Source: Amycolatopsis vancoresmycina
GTDB lineage: Bacteria; Actinomycetota; Actinomycetes; Mycobacteriales; Pseudonocardiaceae
Length of the DNA: 64,000 bases
Assembly (NCBI RefSeq): GCF_000716785.1
Contig: NZ_JNYY01000001.1
Coordinates: 620,001 to 684,000, forward strand
Direction: 5' to 3'
Made by a program: the position numbers and the translations under genes. Below the pieces are notes generated by a model. The model was not told the DNA's origin. It saw nothing but the letters and a program-made list of their open reading frames with translations, and did not search any database. How positions within the stretch are numbered: position 1 is the first letter of the stretch; each line of letters starts with the position of its first letter. Shown here piece by piece: positions 57,016-64,000 of this stretch.

Positions 57016-57236
57016 CAGCGGTCAGCGAGGCGGTGGTCGAAGGGGATTGGGAGTATCGCCGTCTGCACCTCCCCCCGGGCGTGTCCCGGCGTGCGGCGGC
57101 GATCCAGCTCTCCATCCACGCGGAGTTCGCGGGCTGGGAACTGCGCACCGTGCGGCTCTACGCCGACGGGACGCGCCGGGTCTGGCTGCGCCGCAAGAAG
57201 ACGGCCCAGAGCCTGCCCGGCGCCCTGCCGACTTAG
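57012..57236 (+). CDS. DUF5703 family protein
   Basis: A 74-residue protein whose ATG overlaps the lipoprotein stop (ATGA). The sequence EGDWEYRRLHLPPGVSRRAA, then LSIHAEFAGWELRTVRLYAD and RRVWLRRK, matches this small actinobacterial family. The basic C-terminus may bind nucleic acid. Function unknown; the coupling with the lipoprotein suggests a shared process. Its end overlaps the convergent SRPBCC gene by four bases. Confidence 0.85.
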   Translation: MTAVSEAVVEGDWEYRRLHLPPGVSRRAAAIQLSIHAEFAGWELRTVRLYADGTRRVWLRRKKTAQSLPGALPT

Positions 57237-57961
57237 CCGAACACGCGGTTCAGCCACTCGCCCCAGGTCTTCTCCTCGGTGCCGGGGTCGGTGCCCGCGG
57301 CGAAGAGGTGGTGGGACGCCACCATCGGCCCGCGGAAGCCGCGCAGGAACCGGAACATCGCGTCCTCGGTCCGCACGCCCACGGCCTGGTCGTTGACGGC
57401 GTAGACGACCCCCTCGCGGCCGAGCCGGACGCGGTCGCCCTCGGCGGGCCGCGCGGACAGGCCGAGGGCGGTGCCCAGCTGTGCCCAGGCCCGGTCCCAG
57501 TCCGCCACCGGCGGGCCGAACGCCGTCACCGGCACCGCCGTGCGGCCCGCGAAGTGCGTCAGGTACTCGACCAGGGTGCGGAAGAACAGCGCGCCGCCCG
57601 CGGTCATCGCCTCGAACTCGTCCTCCCAGTCGTCGCCGGGCAGGAAGCCGCTGGTGACGCACCGGATCACCGAGCTGCCGCCGTCGCGGCCCTCGACGAG
57701 GAACTCGTAGGCGATCCGCCGTCCGTCCGGCGCGGTTCCGCTTCCGTAGGCCAGTTTCCCGGGCGGCTCCCACGCGCGGATCCCGTACTCCGGCTCGTAG
57801 CCGCCGAAGGCGCCGCGGACCGTGCCGCCGGTGCCGCCATCGACCTCGTTGCGGCCCATGAACCACGAGTCGATGCCGGGTCCGGTCGCGATGGCTTCCC
57901 ACACCTGCTCCGGCGTCGCCCCGGCCTCGGCGACGTCGGTCAGTTCGAACTCGTGGCCCAC
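57233..57961 (-). CDS. SRPBCC-domain protein (AHSA1-like, long form)
   Basis: A 242-residue protein from GTG 57961, one base after the ArsR-like stop. Residues 1-150 form an SRPBCC domain (LTDVAEAGATPEQVWEAIAT, then DSWFMGRNEV and SSVIRCVTSGFLPGDDWEDE). The rest (RLGREGVVYAVNDQAVGVRT) resembles a second, partial START-like unit or a C-terminal subdomain. It binds a hydrophobic ligand. The ArsR-like regulator directly upstream in the same operon is its partner, echoing the pair at 7109-7902. Confidence 0.84.
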   Translation of the reverse strand: MGHEFELTDVAEAGATPEQVWEAIATGPGIDSWFMGRNEVDGGTGGTVRGAFGGYEPEYGIRAWEPPGKLAYGSGTAPDGRRIAYEFLVEGRDGGSSVIRCVTSGFLPGDDWEDEFEAMTAGGALFFRTLVEYLTHFAGRTAVPVTAFGPPVADWDRAWAQLGTALGLSARPAEGDRVRLGREGVVYAVNDQAVGVRTEDAMFRFLRGFRGPMVASHHLFAAGTDPGTEEKTWGEWLNRVFG

Positions 57962-57962
57962 G

Positions 57963-58550
57963 TCAGGACTCCTCCGGGACGCTCGGGTGCACGGCGACGA
58001 CCACCCGGTGCCGACGGCCCTTGCCCGCCGTCTCGTCGTGGTACTTCCCCACCAGCGTGGTGACGGCGGCGGTGAGTTCCTCGGCGAACGCGGCCCGGTC
58101 GGCGGCCGAGGCGAACCGCACCTCGCCGTCGAGGGCGAAGGTCGCGACGCGCTGCTGCGCCTTCGCCGCGCCGGTGATCAGGAGGCCGACGTCGCGCACC
58201 AGCCGTCCGGCGACGGCGAGCAGCCACCGCGCCGAGAGCCGGTCGGGCGAGCGGGCCGGGTCCGGCTGGACCGCGGCCAGCGCCGTCGGCGAGATGACGT
58301 ACGACGCCGCCGTCGCCTGCATCATCCGCTCGGTGACGTTGCCCTTGCGCCGTTCCTCGACCAGCTCCACCAGGCCGTGGCTCTCCAGCGCGCGGAGGTG
58401 GTAGTTGACCTTCTGCCGAGGCAGGCCGATCCGCGCGGCGAGCATCGTCGCCGACGCCGGTTCGGCCAGTTCGGCCAGCAGCCGGGCCCGGACCGGGTCC
58501 AGCGACACCTCGGCCGCCGCCGCGTCCTCGATCACCGCCACGGGAAACAT
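57963..58550 (-). CDS. ArsR-like winged-helix regulator (HTH domain protein)
   Basis: A 195-residue protein from ATG 58550. Residues 10-90 are a winged helix (EVSLDPVRARLLAELAEPAS, then ARIGLPRQKVNYHLRALESH and ELVEERRKGNVTERMMQATA); the C-terminal half (LAVAGRLVRDVGLLITGAAK) is a helical effector or dimerisation region as in longer ArsR/GbsR-like proteins. It is encoded one base before the SRPBCC gene. Upstream, TTGACA at 58580-58585 (minus strand) may be a -35 box. Confidence 0.85.
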   Translation of the reverse strand: MFPVAVIEDAAAAEVSLDPVRARLLAELAEPASATMLAARIGLPRQKVNYHLRALESHGLVELVEERRKGNVTERMMQATAASYVISPTALAAVQPDPARSPDRLSARWLLAVAGRLVRDVGLLITGAAKAQQRVATFALDGEVRFASAADRAAFAEELTAAVTTLVGKYHDETAGKGRRHRVVVAVHPSVPEES

Positions 58551-58582
58551 GCGCCCAGCATGCCGACCGAACAGAGAAGTTG

Positions 58583-58960
58583 TCAAGAACGTTCGAGCTG
58601 TCGGCGCAGGAGGCCTTGGAAGTGCGGGCACGCCATGAGGTCGTCGTGCGTGCAGTCGCCCTCCAGAAGCTCGAGCGCGGCCTGCGCCCGGGCGATCTGA
58701 GTCCGCAGCCGCTCGCGCTGGCGGGCCGCCATCGCCGCCCGGCCGGCCGCGGACCGGTCGGTCAGCATCGACCGGATGTCCGCGAGCTCCCACCCGGCCT
58801 CCTTGGCGACCAGGATCGCGGCCACCCGGCGCAGGTCCGCTTCGGTGTAGCGGCGCCGGGCGCCCGCGCGGGCGGGGGCCAGCAGCCCTTCCGCCTCCCA
58901 GTAGCGCAGCACATGGGCCGGCAGCCCGAACCGGGCCGCCACTTCGCCGATTGACTTCAT
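58583..58960 (-). CDS. MerR-family transcriptional regulator
   Basis: A 125-residue regulator from ATG 58960. The N-terminal HTH (SIGEVAARFGLPAHVLRYWE, then AEGLLAPARAGARRRYTEAD) and the following helix (LRRVAAILVAKEAGWELADI) are complete. The C-terminal cysteine pair is CTHDDLMACPHF, which could bind a metal or sense oxidation. It is divergent from a methyltransferase gene only 28 bases away, so one MerR-distorted promoter may serve both genes. Confidence 0.87.
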   Translation of the reverse strand: MKSIGEVAARFGLPAHVLRYWEAEGLLAPARAGARRRYTEADLRRVAAILVAKEAGWELADIRSMLTDRSAAGRAAMAARQRERLRTQIARAQAALELLEGDCTHDDLMACPHFQGLLRRQLERS

Positions 58961-58988
58961 GTCGGCATTAAGTCGCAGGATTGGCCGC

Positions 58989-59690
58989 ATGTCCACGTTG
59001 CTTCCCCTCCTCGATGCCCTCGACGACCGCCCGCAAGCCGTCCAGCTGCGGGAACTTACCTATGAAGGCCTCGGCGACGTCGTGGTCGACGTCGGCTGCG
59101 GCAGCGGGCGGGCCGTCGGCGAGCTGGCCGCCCGCGGGGTGCGGGCCGTCGGCGTCGACGCCGATCCCGAGATGATCGAGGTCGCCGCCGAGCGCTGGCC
59201 CGCCGGCGAATTCCACGTCGCCGACGCCACCGCGCTGCCCCTCGACGACGGCTCGGTGACCGGCTACCGCGCCGACAAGGTCCTGCACGTCCTGCCCGAG
59301 CCGCAGCTCGCGGTCGCCGAAGCCCGCCGCGTCCTGGCACCGGGCGGCCGCGCGGTGCTCACCGGCCAGGACTGGGACACCGTCGTGATCGACTCCGACG
59401 ACCCGGCCCGCACCCGGTCGATCGTCCACACGCGCGCGGACGGCATGCCCCACCCGCGGATCGCCCGGCGGTACCGGAACCTTCTGCTGGACAACGGGTT
59501 CACAGATGTCACCGTCGAAGTCCGCGCGCTGGTGTGGACCGACGGGGCGGCCCTGCCGGTGCTCGCCAACCTCGGCGGCGATGGGGCCTGGCTGGCCGAG
59601 CAGACCGCCCGGGCCCGCGACGACCGGCTGTTCGTCGCGGTGCCGATCTTCCTGGCCGCGGGCCGCCTCAGCTGCGGTGGCTCGCGTTGA
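58989..59690 (+). CDS. Class I SAM-dependent methyltransferase
   Basis: A 233-residue protein from ATG 58989. Motif I is VVVDVGCGSGRAVGELAARG, then AVGVDADPEMIEVAAERWPA and HVADATALPLDDGSV; the later RVLAPGGRAVLTGQDWDTVV is the post-III region of UbiE/BioC-like enzymes. Divergent from and probably controlled by the MerR regulator. Its 3' end overlaps the convergent alpha/beta hydrolase by 23 bases. Substrate unknown. Confidence 0.85.
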   Translation: MSTLLPLLDALDDRPQAVQLRELTYEGLGDVVVDVGCGSGRAVGELAARGVRAVGVDADPEMIEVAAERWPAGEFHVADATALPLDDGSVTGYRADKVLHVLPEPQLAVAEARRVLAPGGRAVLTGQDWDTVVIDSDDPARTRSIVHTRADGMPHPRIARRYRNLLLDNGFTDVTVEVRALVWTDGAALPVLANLGGDGAWLAEQTARARDDRLFVAVPIFLAAGRLSCGGSR

Positions 59691-60549
59691 CCAGCGCGAC
59701 GACCCGCGGCAGCACCTGGGCCGCGGCCTCCAGCGGCACGACGTGCCCGACGCCGGGCAGCACCACCGCGGTCCCGGCGTCGAGGCCGCGGACCCACTGC
59801 TCGACGTCGGAGGCCCGGACGATCCGGTCCCGCTCCCCCACGATCGCCGTCACCGGCAGGCCGCTGACCTGCGCCAAGGCCGCTTCGCGGGCGTAGGCGT
59901 CCAGGGCCGGGCGGAACAGCGAGACGGTGTGCGGCCAGTTGCCGCGGATCATCTTCACGGTCAGCTCGACCAGGTCCGGGTCCGGGTCGTCGCCGAACAG
60001 CCACCAGCGCAGGCCTGCGCTGACCGCCCGGCTGGTGCGCTCGCGCACGACGCCGAAGAGCTTCGAGCCGAGCACGGCTTCGAGGTCGCGGGCCAGCTTG
60101 CCCAGCGCGTTCGGCCAGGCCGCCGACACCTCGGTGGCCAGCGTGCCCGACGACGTCGCCAGCAGCACCAGCCCGGACACCCGATCGGCGAACAGCTCCG
60201 GGTGGCGCTGGGACAGCGACATGATCGCCAGGCCACCCATGTCGTGGCCGACCAGCACCACCCGGCCCTCGGGCACCTCGCGCTCCAGCAGCTCGGCGAG
60301 GTCGTCGCCGAGCTGCGCCATCGTCGCCGTGCCGCGCCGCGCCCGCCCCGATCCGCCGTGGCCGCGCTGGTCGTAGGTCAGCACGGCCACCGGCGCGCCG
60401 GCCGCGTCCGGTACCAGCGGCGCGATCCGGCCCCAGCTGCGCTGGTCGAGCGCGTAGCCGTGGACGAACACCACGGTCACCGGCGCTGCCGGATCGCCCC
60501 GGCGGATGACCTGCAGGAGCGTGCCGTCGGCGAGCGCGAACCCGGTCAT
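59668..60549 (-). CDS. Alpha/beta-fold hydrolase with Asp in the nucleophile position
   Basis: A 293-residue protein. FVHGYALDQRSWGRIAPLVP and YDQRGHGGSG give the oxyanion and cap-entry strands. The nucleophile elbow reads VVLVGHDMGGLAIM: residue 103 is Asp instead of the usual Ser, as in epoxide hydrolases and haloalkane dehalogenases. The later VGERDRIVRASD and GVGHVVPLEA hold a second Asp and the catalytic His. The ATG shares one base with the M20 stop (TGATG), so the two are co-translated. Substrate unknown. Confidence 0.85.
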   Translation of the reverse strand: MTGFALADGTLLQVIRRGDPAAPVTVVFVHGYALDQRSWGRIAPLVPDAAGAPVAVLTYDQRGHGGSGRARRGTATMAQLGDDLAELLEREVPEGRVVLVGHDMGGLAIMSLSQRHPELFADRVSGLVLLATSSGTLATEVSAAWPNALGKLARDLEAVLGSKLFGVVRERTSRAVSAGLRWWLFGDDPDPDLVELTVKMIRGNWPHTVSLFRPALDAYAREAALAQVSGLPVTAIVGERDRIVRASDVEQWVRGLDAGTAVVLPGVGHVVPLEAAAQVLPRVVALVNASHRS

Positions 60550-61871
60550 CAGGACGTGCGCAGGAACCGGTCGAGCACCCGGGTGCCGAACTTCAGCGCT
60601 TCCACCGGGACCCGCTCGTCGACGCCGTGGAACAGCGCCGAGAAGTCGAGGTCGGCCGGCAGTTTGAGCGGCGCGAAGCCGAAGTTGCGGATGCCGAGCT
60701 GCTGGAACGACTTCGCGTCGGTGCCGCCGGAGAGCATGTACGGCAGCGTCTTCGCGCCCGGGTCCTCGGCCAGGACCGCGGCGGTCATCGCGTCGACGAG
60801 CGCGCCGTCGAAGGTCGTCTCGACCGGCGGCAGCTCCATCCACTCCTTCTCGATGTCCGGGCCGAGCAGCTCGTCGAGCTCGCGGTCGAAGGCCGCCAGC
60901 CGCCCGGGCAGGATCCGGCAGTCGACGGCGGCCTCGGCGACCGACGGGATGACGTTCGACTTGTACCCGGCGGTGAGCATGGTGGGGTTGGCGGTGTCGC
61001 GCAGGGTCGCGCCGATCATCCGGGAGATGTTGCCCAGCTTGGCGACCGAGCCTTCGAGGTCGTCCTCCGGGAAGTCCCAGCCGGTGATTTCGGTGACACC
61101 GGCGAGGAACTCCTTCACGGAGTCGGTGAGCACGAGCGGGAACCGGTGGTTGCCGAGCTTCGCGACCGCCTCGGCGAGCTTGGTGACGGCGTTGTCGCGG
61201 TGGATCATCGAGCCGTGCCCGGCGGTGCCGCGCACGCGCAGCTTCATCCACCGGATGCCCTTTTCCGCCGTCTCGATGAGGTACGCGCGGACGTCGTCCT
61301 TGAGCGTGATGGAGAAGCCGCCGACCTCGCTGATCGCCTCGGTGACGCCCTCGAACAGCTCGGGCCGGTTCTCGATCAGCCACTGGGCACCGTACTGGCC
61401 GCCGGCCTCCTCGTCGGCGAGGAAGGCGAAGACGAGGTCGCGCGGCGGCACGACGTTGTTCAGCTTGTAGTGCCGGGCCAGCGCGAGCGCCATCCCGCAC
61501 ATGTCCTTCATGTCGACCGCGCCCCGGCCCCAGACGTAGTCGTCCTGGATCGCCCCGGAGAAGGGGTGCACCGACCATTCGGACGGATCGGCGGGCACGG
61601 CGTCGAGGTGCCCGTGGATCAGCAGCGCCCCCCGCGACCGGTCGGCCCCTTCGAGCCGCACGAAGACGTTGTGCCGGTTCTTGCCGCCGGACTCGACGTA
61701 GGTGATCTCGTACCCGGCGTCGGTCAGCTTCTCCGCGACGTACTCGGCCGCCGTCCGCTCGCCGACCAGCGTGTCGGGGTCACCGGTGTTGGTGGTGTCG
61801 ATGCGGATGAGCTCGCTGGTCAGCGTGACGGCCTCGGCCGCGGCGGCTTCGATCAGGTTCGTGTCGGTCAC
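60549..61871 (-). CDS. M20/M25/M40-family metallo-hydrolase (paralogue)
   Basis: A 440-residue enzyme from GTG 61871. Zinc residues: LLIHGHLDAVPADPSEW, GRGAVDMKDMCG, LADEEAGGQYG, and the lid GHGSMIHRDNAV. It resembles the protein at 29447 throughout, including PTMLxAGYKxNVIPS and the C-terminal SGGTDAKSFQQLG. In M. tuberculosis an M20 dipeptidase-like gene is near uppP/lppL, so this copy may be the ancestral one and the copy at 29447 the acquired or duplicated one. Upstream of and coupled with the alpha/beta hydrolase. Confidence 0.92.
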   Translation of the reverse strand: MTDTNLIEAAAAEAVTLTSELIRIDTTNTGDPDTLVGERTAAEYVAEKLTDAGYEITYVESGGKNRHNVFVRLEGADRSRGALLIHGHLDAVPADPSEWSVHPFSGAIQDDYVWGRGAVDMKDMCGMALALARHYKLNNVVPPRDLVFAFLADEEAGGQYGAQWLIENRPELFEGVTEAISEVGGFSITLKDDVRAYLIETAEKGIRWMKLRVRGTAGHGSMIHRDNAVTKLAEAVAKLGNHRFPLVLTDSVKEFLAGVTEITGWDFPEDDLEGSVAKLGNISRMIGATLRDTANPTMLTAGYKSNVIPSVAEAAVDCRILPGRLAAFDRELDELLGPDIEKEWMELPPVETTFDGALVDAMTAAVLAEDPGAKTLPYMLSGGTDAKSFQQLGIRNFGFAPLKLPADLDFSALFHGVDERVPVEALKFGTRVLDRFLRTS

Positions 61872-62568
61872 CGGCCATTCCTATCACCCGGACGGCCGGA
61901 TGCGCTGGCTGCACGCCTGCTGAGACGGCCGGGGGCCTCGGTGGAGACACCGGACCCACGACGGCGCGCATCGACCGCACCACGCTCCTCTCGGTGCCAA
62001 GCCGGGGCGGATCAGCCGGGCCGGCCGAGTAGGCGTGGGCCGGTGAACCGCACGACAGGACGTTTTGGCTGGTCAGGACCGATGAATGCCGGTTGCAACC
62101 GATCGCGACACGGCCCAGATCCGGCCCGGCCGATCCACTGTGGACGGATAACCACGCGAACAGCCGGCCAACTGCCACCGGCTCGCCCGGCAGGAGGCGC
62201 TCGCCACCGTCGGCGACACCGCCGACGCCGTCGGCCAGGCCCCAGACCTCCGGTGGCCGCGCGGTGCTGCTGCGGGAGACGTCGGCCGAGACCCCGGCAT
62301 CGACGGCCTCGTCCACAGCGAAGCTGACGTGCCCGAGCAGCGCGGCCCCGTACAGCTGCTCGTGCGAGGCTGCGTCGTGTTCTTCGCACGTCAGCAGCAG
62401 CGCGTCGATGCCTTTGAGGTCCCTCGGCGGGAAGTCGCGCGGCACGGTGACGATCCAGGTGTTGCGCAAGCCGGCCACCGTGTAGCGGCTCTTGGCCCGG
62501 TCGGCCCACCTGGACCCACTACGGTGACAGCGGTAACCCCGCCTTCGTCCGGATCCGGTGATACGCCC
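61872..62568. other. Gene-poor stretch of about 700 bp
   Basis: No intact gene is convincing here. Frames in both directions are short, of poor family resemblance, or (as in 62012-62509 on the minus strand) strongly arginine/proline-rich, the mark of a shadow frame. The only part with a natural amino-acid composition is the minus-strand frame at about 62080-62478, treated separately. The barstar gene begins at 62569. Confidence 0.5.
62080..62478 (-). pseudogene. Possible remnant of an unidentified gene
   Basis: The frame from GTG 62478 reads naturally for about 130 residues (LRNTWIVTVPRDFPPRDLKG, then IDALLLTCEEHDAASHEQLY and LLGHVSFAVDEAVDAGVSAD) with balanced acidic, hydrophobic and cysteine content, but then loses its stop and runs into the M20 gene as arginine-rich sequence. 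It also begins abruptly: the sequence just upstream (RWADRAKSRYTV) continues in the same frame without a start. I do not recognise the family. It may be a degraded gene. Confidence 0.3.
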
Positions 62569-62991
62569 ATGAGCCCGCAGCCAGGACTGGTGACGATCGA
62601 CCCCAGTGCCATCGACGAGGTTCTCGAGGAAGCAACAGCCAGCGGGGCCGCCACCTACGTTCTGTCGGTCCCCGAGCCGGCCGACCGGGCCGCGTTCTTC
62701 GACGCCGTCCGTACTACGTTCCCGCTCGACCCGCCACTGATCGGCTCACGCAGCTGGGACGCGCTGTCCGACTCCCTCTGGGAAGGCCTCCGCACCCTCG
62801 ACGCCCCACGGGTGGTGATCGTGTGGCGAGACGCCGAGATCATGAGCAAGACTCACCCCGACGACTACCAGACCGCCGTCGCCGTGCTGGAAGACATCAC
62901 GGCAACCCTCGCCGACGCCAAAGCCGCCATCGGATCCACCAAAATTGTCACGGTCTACATCAACCAACCGTCGGCGCCAGAGTCTGAATAA
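62569..62991 (+). CDS. Barstar-family protein (RNase-inhibitor fold)
   Basis: A 140-residue protein from ATG 62569. RAAFFDAVRTTFPLDPPLIG, then SRSWDALSDSLWEGLRTLDA and PRVVIVWRDAEIMSKT is the barstar fold: the WDALSDSLW helix is the conserved helix that, in barstar, plugs the active site of barnase. Barstar-like proteins act as immunity partners of secreted or contact-dependent RNases. No barnase-like or toxin gene is visible beside it, so it is an orphan here. The slightly lower GC of the region fits an accessory island. Confidence 0.82.
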   Translation: MSPQPGLVTIDPSAIDEVLEEATASGAATYVLSVPEPADRAAFFDAVRTTFPLDPPLIGSRSWDALSDSLWEGLRTLDAPRVVIVWRDAEIMSKTHPDDYQTAVAVLEDITATLADAKAAIGSTKIVTVYINQPSAPESE

Positions 62992-63198
62992 GTCCCCTGG
63001 TCCCCAGGATCTCACTGTGTCCGGTTGGCTCACCGGTCACACGGACCAGCGCTGGCTGATGCCCTGAAAGGCCAAGCCTGGGTGAACGACCGGCCCCGTC
63101 CGCAGAACGTCCGGAGTCAGCTGGGTCGACGCGGGCGGTCGACGTCGCCGTGATCGGGCTGGCGGCTGCATGCGCCGGACGACGTCCCTGGCCTGCGC

Positions 63199-63486
63199 GT
63201 GGAAACGGTGTTCGAAGTCTTGTGGCTACCCGGTGAGGCCGGACTCGACGCCGGAGAGCTGACCGCCACGGCCTCGGCCGCCGTGCTCGTGCGCCTCCGG
63301 ATCAGCTGGTTCGACACTGATTCAGCCCGCTTCGTCCTTGCCGGGCCAGCGCGGCGGATCGAGCATGTCGACGTCGACCCAGCCAGGGCCGGGCACCTGG
63401 TGTTGGCCGTCGGCATGCAGACGGCGGCGATCGTGCGCCGCAGGGCTACGGCTCGGACGAGATGTGGCGGCGGAGCCGCGGGTTAG
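63199..63486 (+). CDS. Small hypothetical protein (uncertain)
   Basis: A 95-residue frame from GTG 63199, just after an in-frame stop at 63151. METVFEVLWLPGEAGLDAGE, then VLVRLRISWFDTDSARFVLA and GHLVLAVGMQTAAIV have natural composition, but the last 20 residues are arginine-rich and unlike a protein end. No recognised family, no clear ribosome binding site. It could be a real small gene or a remnant. Confidence 0.3.
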   Translation: METVFEVLWLPGEAGLDAGELTATASAAVLVRLRISWFDTDSARFVLAGPARRIEHVDVDPARAGHLVLAVGMQTAAIVRRRATARTRCGGGAAG

Positions 63487-63570
63487 CCGCTGCAGCGCGG
63501 TTCTTGGACCAACCAGCTACCAGCTGGTTGGGCCGAGAGCGCGCGCCAGAGCCCCTGACCGGGCCGGTCC

Positions 63571-64000
63571 TCAGGACCGGCGCGCCGCGGCCAGCAGCGT
63601 GAGAGCGGCCTGGCGTGCGTCCTCGCCCGCGTGCCGGTGGTCGTGGTGGTCGGCCACGGCCGTGGCGCCCTCGACGATGATGAGCAACTGCCGGGCCAGG
63701 CGAGGGGGATCGGCGACGCCGGCCGCGACGGCGATCTCGGTGAGCAGGTCGAGGTAGCGGCCGAGATGGCGGGCGGCGACGGCCCGGACCGGGGCGGTGT
63801 GGTGCTGGGCGGCGGCGTTAAGCAGTCCGCAGCCGCGGAAACCCGGCTCCTCGTACCACCGCTGGAGCGCGCCGAACAGGGCGGCGAGCCGGCCGGCGGG
63901 GTCGCCGGCCTGCCGGACGACGCCGGTGAGCCACTGGACGACCCGGTCACTTCGTGCTTCGAGCACCGCCTGCACGAGTCCGTCCTTGGTGCCGAAGTGC
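63571..64000 (-). CDS. TetR-family transcriptional regulator, 5' end beyond window
   Basis: Partial: the frame enters from the right edge with the end of a helix-turn-helix (HFGTKDGLVQAVLEARSDRV) and continues for 143 codons to the stop at 63571. The C-terminal domain (WYEEPGFRGCGLLNAAAQHH, then LLIIVEGATAVADHHDHRHA) fits the TetR_C ligand-binding domain; the GFRGCGLLNA stretch is common in regulators of this group. Its target is unknown and lies outside the window. Confidence 0.85.
   Translation of the reverse strand, partial: HFGTKDGLVQAVLEARSDRVVQWLTGVVRQAGDPAGRLAALFGALQRWYEEPGFRGCGLLNAAAQHHTAPVRAVAARHLGRYLDLLTEIAVAAGVADPPRLARQLLIIVEGATAVADHHDHRHAGEDARQAALTLLAAARRS

Noticed and set aside
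61780..62478. A complete 232-residue gene on the minus strand
   Set aside because: The last third overlaps the start of the M20 gene in another frame and is arginine-rich; only the first part looks natural, so at most a remnant is reported.

Overview
The window is very GC-rich, almost fully coding DNA with short intergenic gaps, many GTG starts and many start/stop overlaps. It carries F420-dependent oxidoreductases, a polyprenol-phosphomannose-dependent mannosyltransferase (MptB type), DUF3090/SCO1664/DUF5703 proteins and leaderless promoters with TAnnnT -10 boxes. Together these point to an actinomycete, most likely Pseudonocardiaceae (Amycolatopsis or a close relative). Nothing marks it as plasmid or phage, and I saw no rRNA, tRNA or CRISPR array.

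Layout. 0-5.7 kb: a truncated ECF sigma factor with a YCII partner, a tyrosine recombinase, a LysR/NmrA-like divergon with twin operators, a darcynin-like protein and small zinc-finger proteins. 5.7-12.4 kb: a GDSL hydrolase; a tightly overlapped operon VOC-ArsR-SRPBCC-TetR with an inverted-repeat operator; a TetR/FAD-monooxygenase pair; an MHS-type MFS transporter. 12.4-18 kb: an NfeD/mini-SPFH/SPFH membrane operon, DUF3097, and DUF3090-SCO1664-phosphotransferase. 18-23 kb: S9 peptidase, LD-carboxypeptidase and F420 enzyme, translationally coupled, facing mptB. 23-31 kb: a dipeptide ABC system (twin ATPase, two permeases, a substrate-binding protein with a C-terminal membrane anchor) divergent from a DppA-type D-aminopeptidase and an M20 hydrolase, then a deletion-damaged dienelactone hydrolase pseudogene.

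31-47 kb: quinone oxidoreductase/AraC divergon, methyltransferase, tannase divergent from a large secreted GH92 mannosidase, WYL regulator/RidA divergon, a second GH92 without signal peptide coupled to a FUSC transporter, and a DUF4360 secreted protein. 47-54.9 kb: malate dehydrogenase, an orphan ClpP, a GDSL hydrolase, M3 oligopeptidase, a histidine phosphatase, UppP and an LLM F420 enzyme. 54.9-64 kb: aldo/keto reductase, an LppL-like lipoprotein with DUF5703, ArsR/SRPBCC, MerR/methyltransferase, an M20 hydrolase coupled to an alpha/beta hydrolase whose nucleophile position is Asp, then a gene-poor stretch with a remnant, an orphan barstar-family gene and a truncated TetR gene.

The strongest undescribed signal is a family of 69-bp palindromic intergenic elements (12.4, 21.3 and 52.9 kb) with fixed outer sequence, a fixed GTTAGAAC centre and co-varying arms; a separate long hairpin of another type lies at 23.0 kb. 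A second theme is that uppP-phosphatase and DUF3090-SCO1664, neighbours in mycobacteria as I recall, keep the same order and strand here but are 34 kb apart. Peptide and cell-wall turnover functions (D-aminopeptidase, dipeptide uptake, LD-carboxypeptidase, two M20s, M3, S9, UppP) and mannose-glycan functions (two GH92, MptB) recur across the window.
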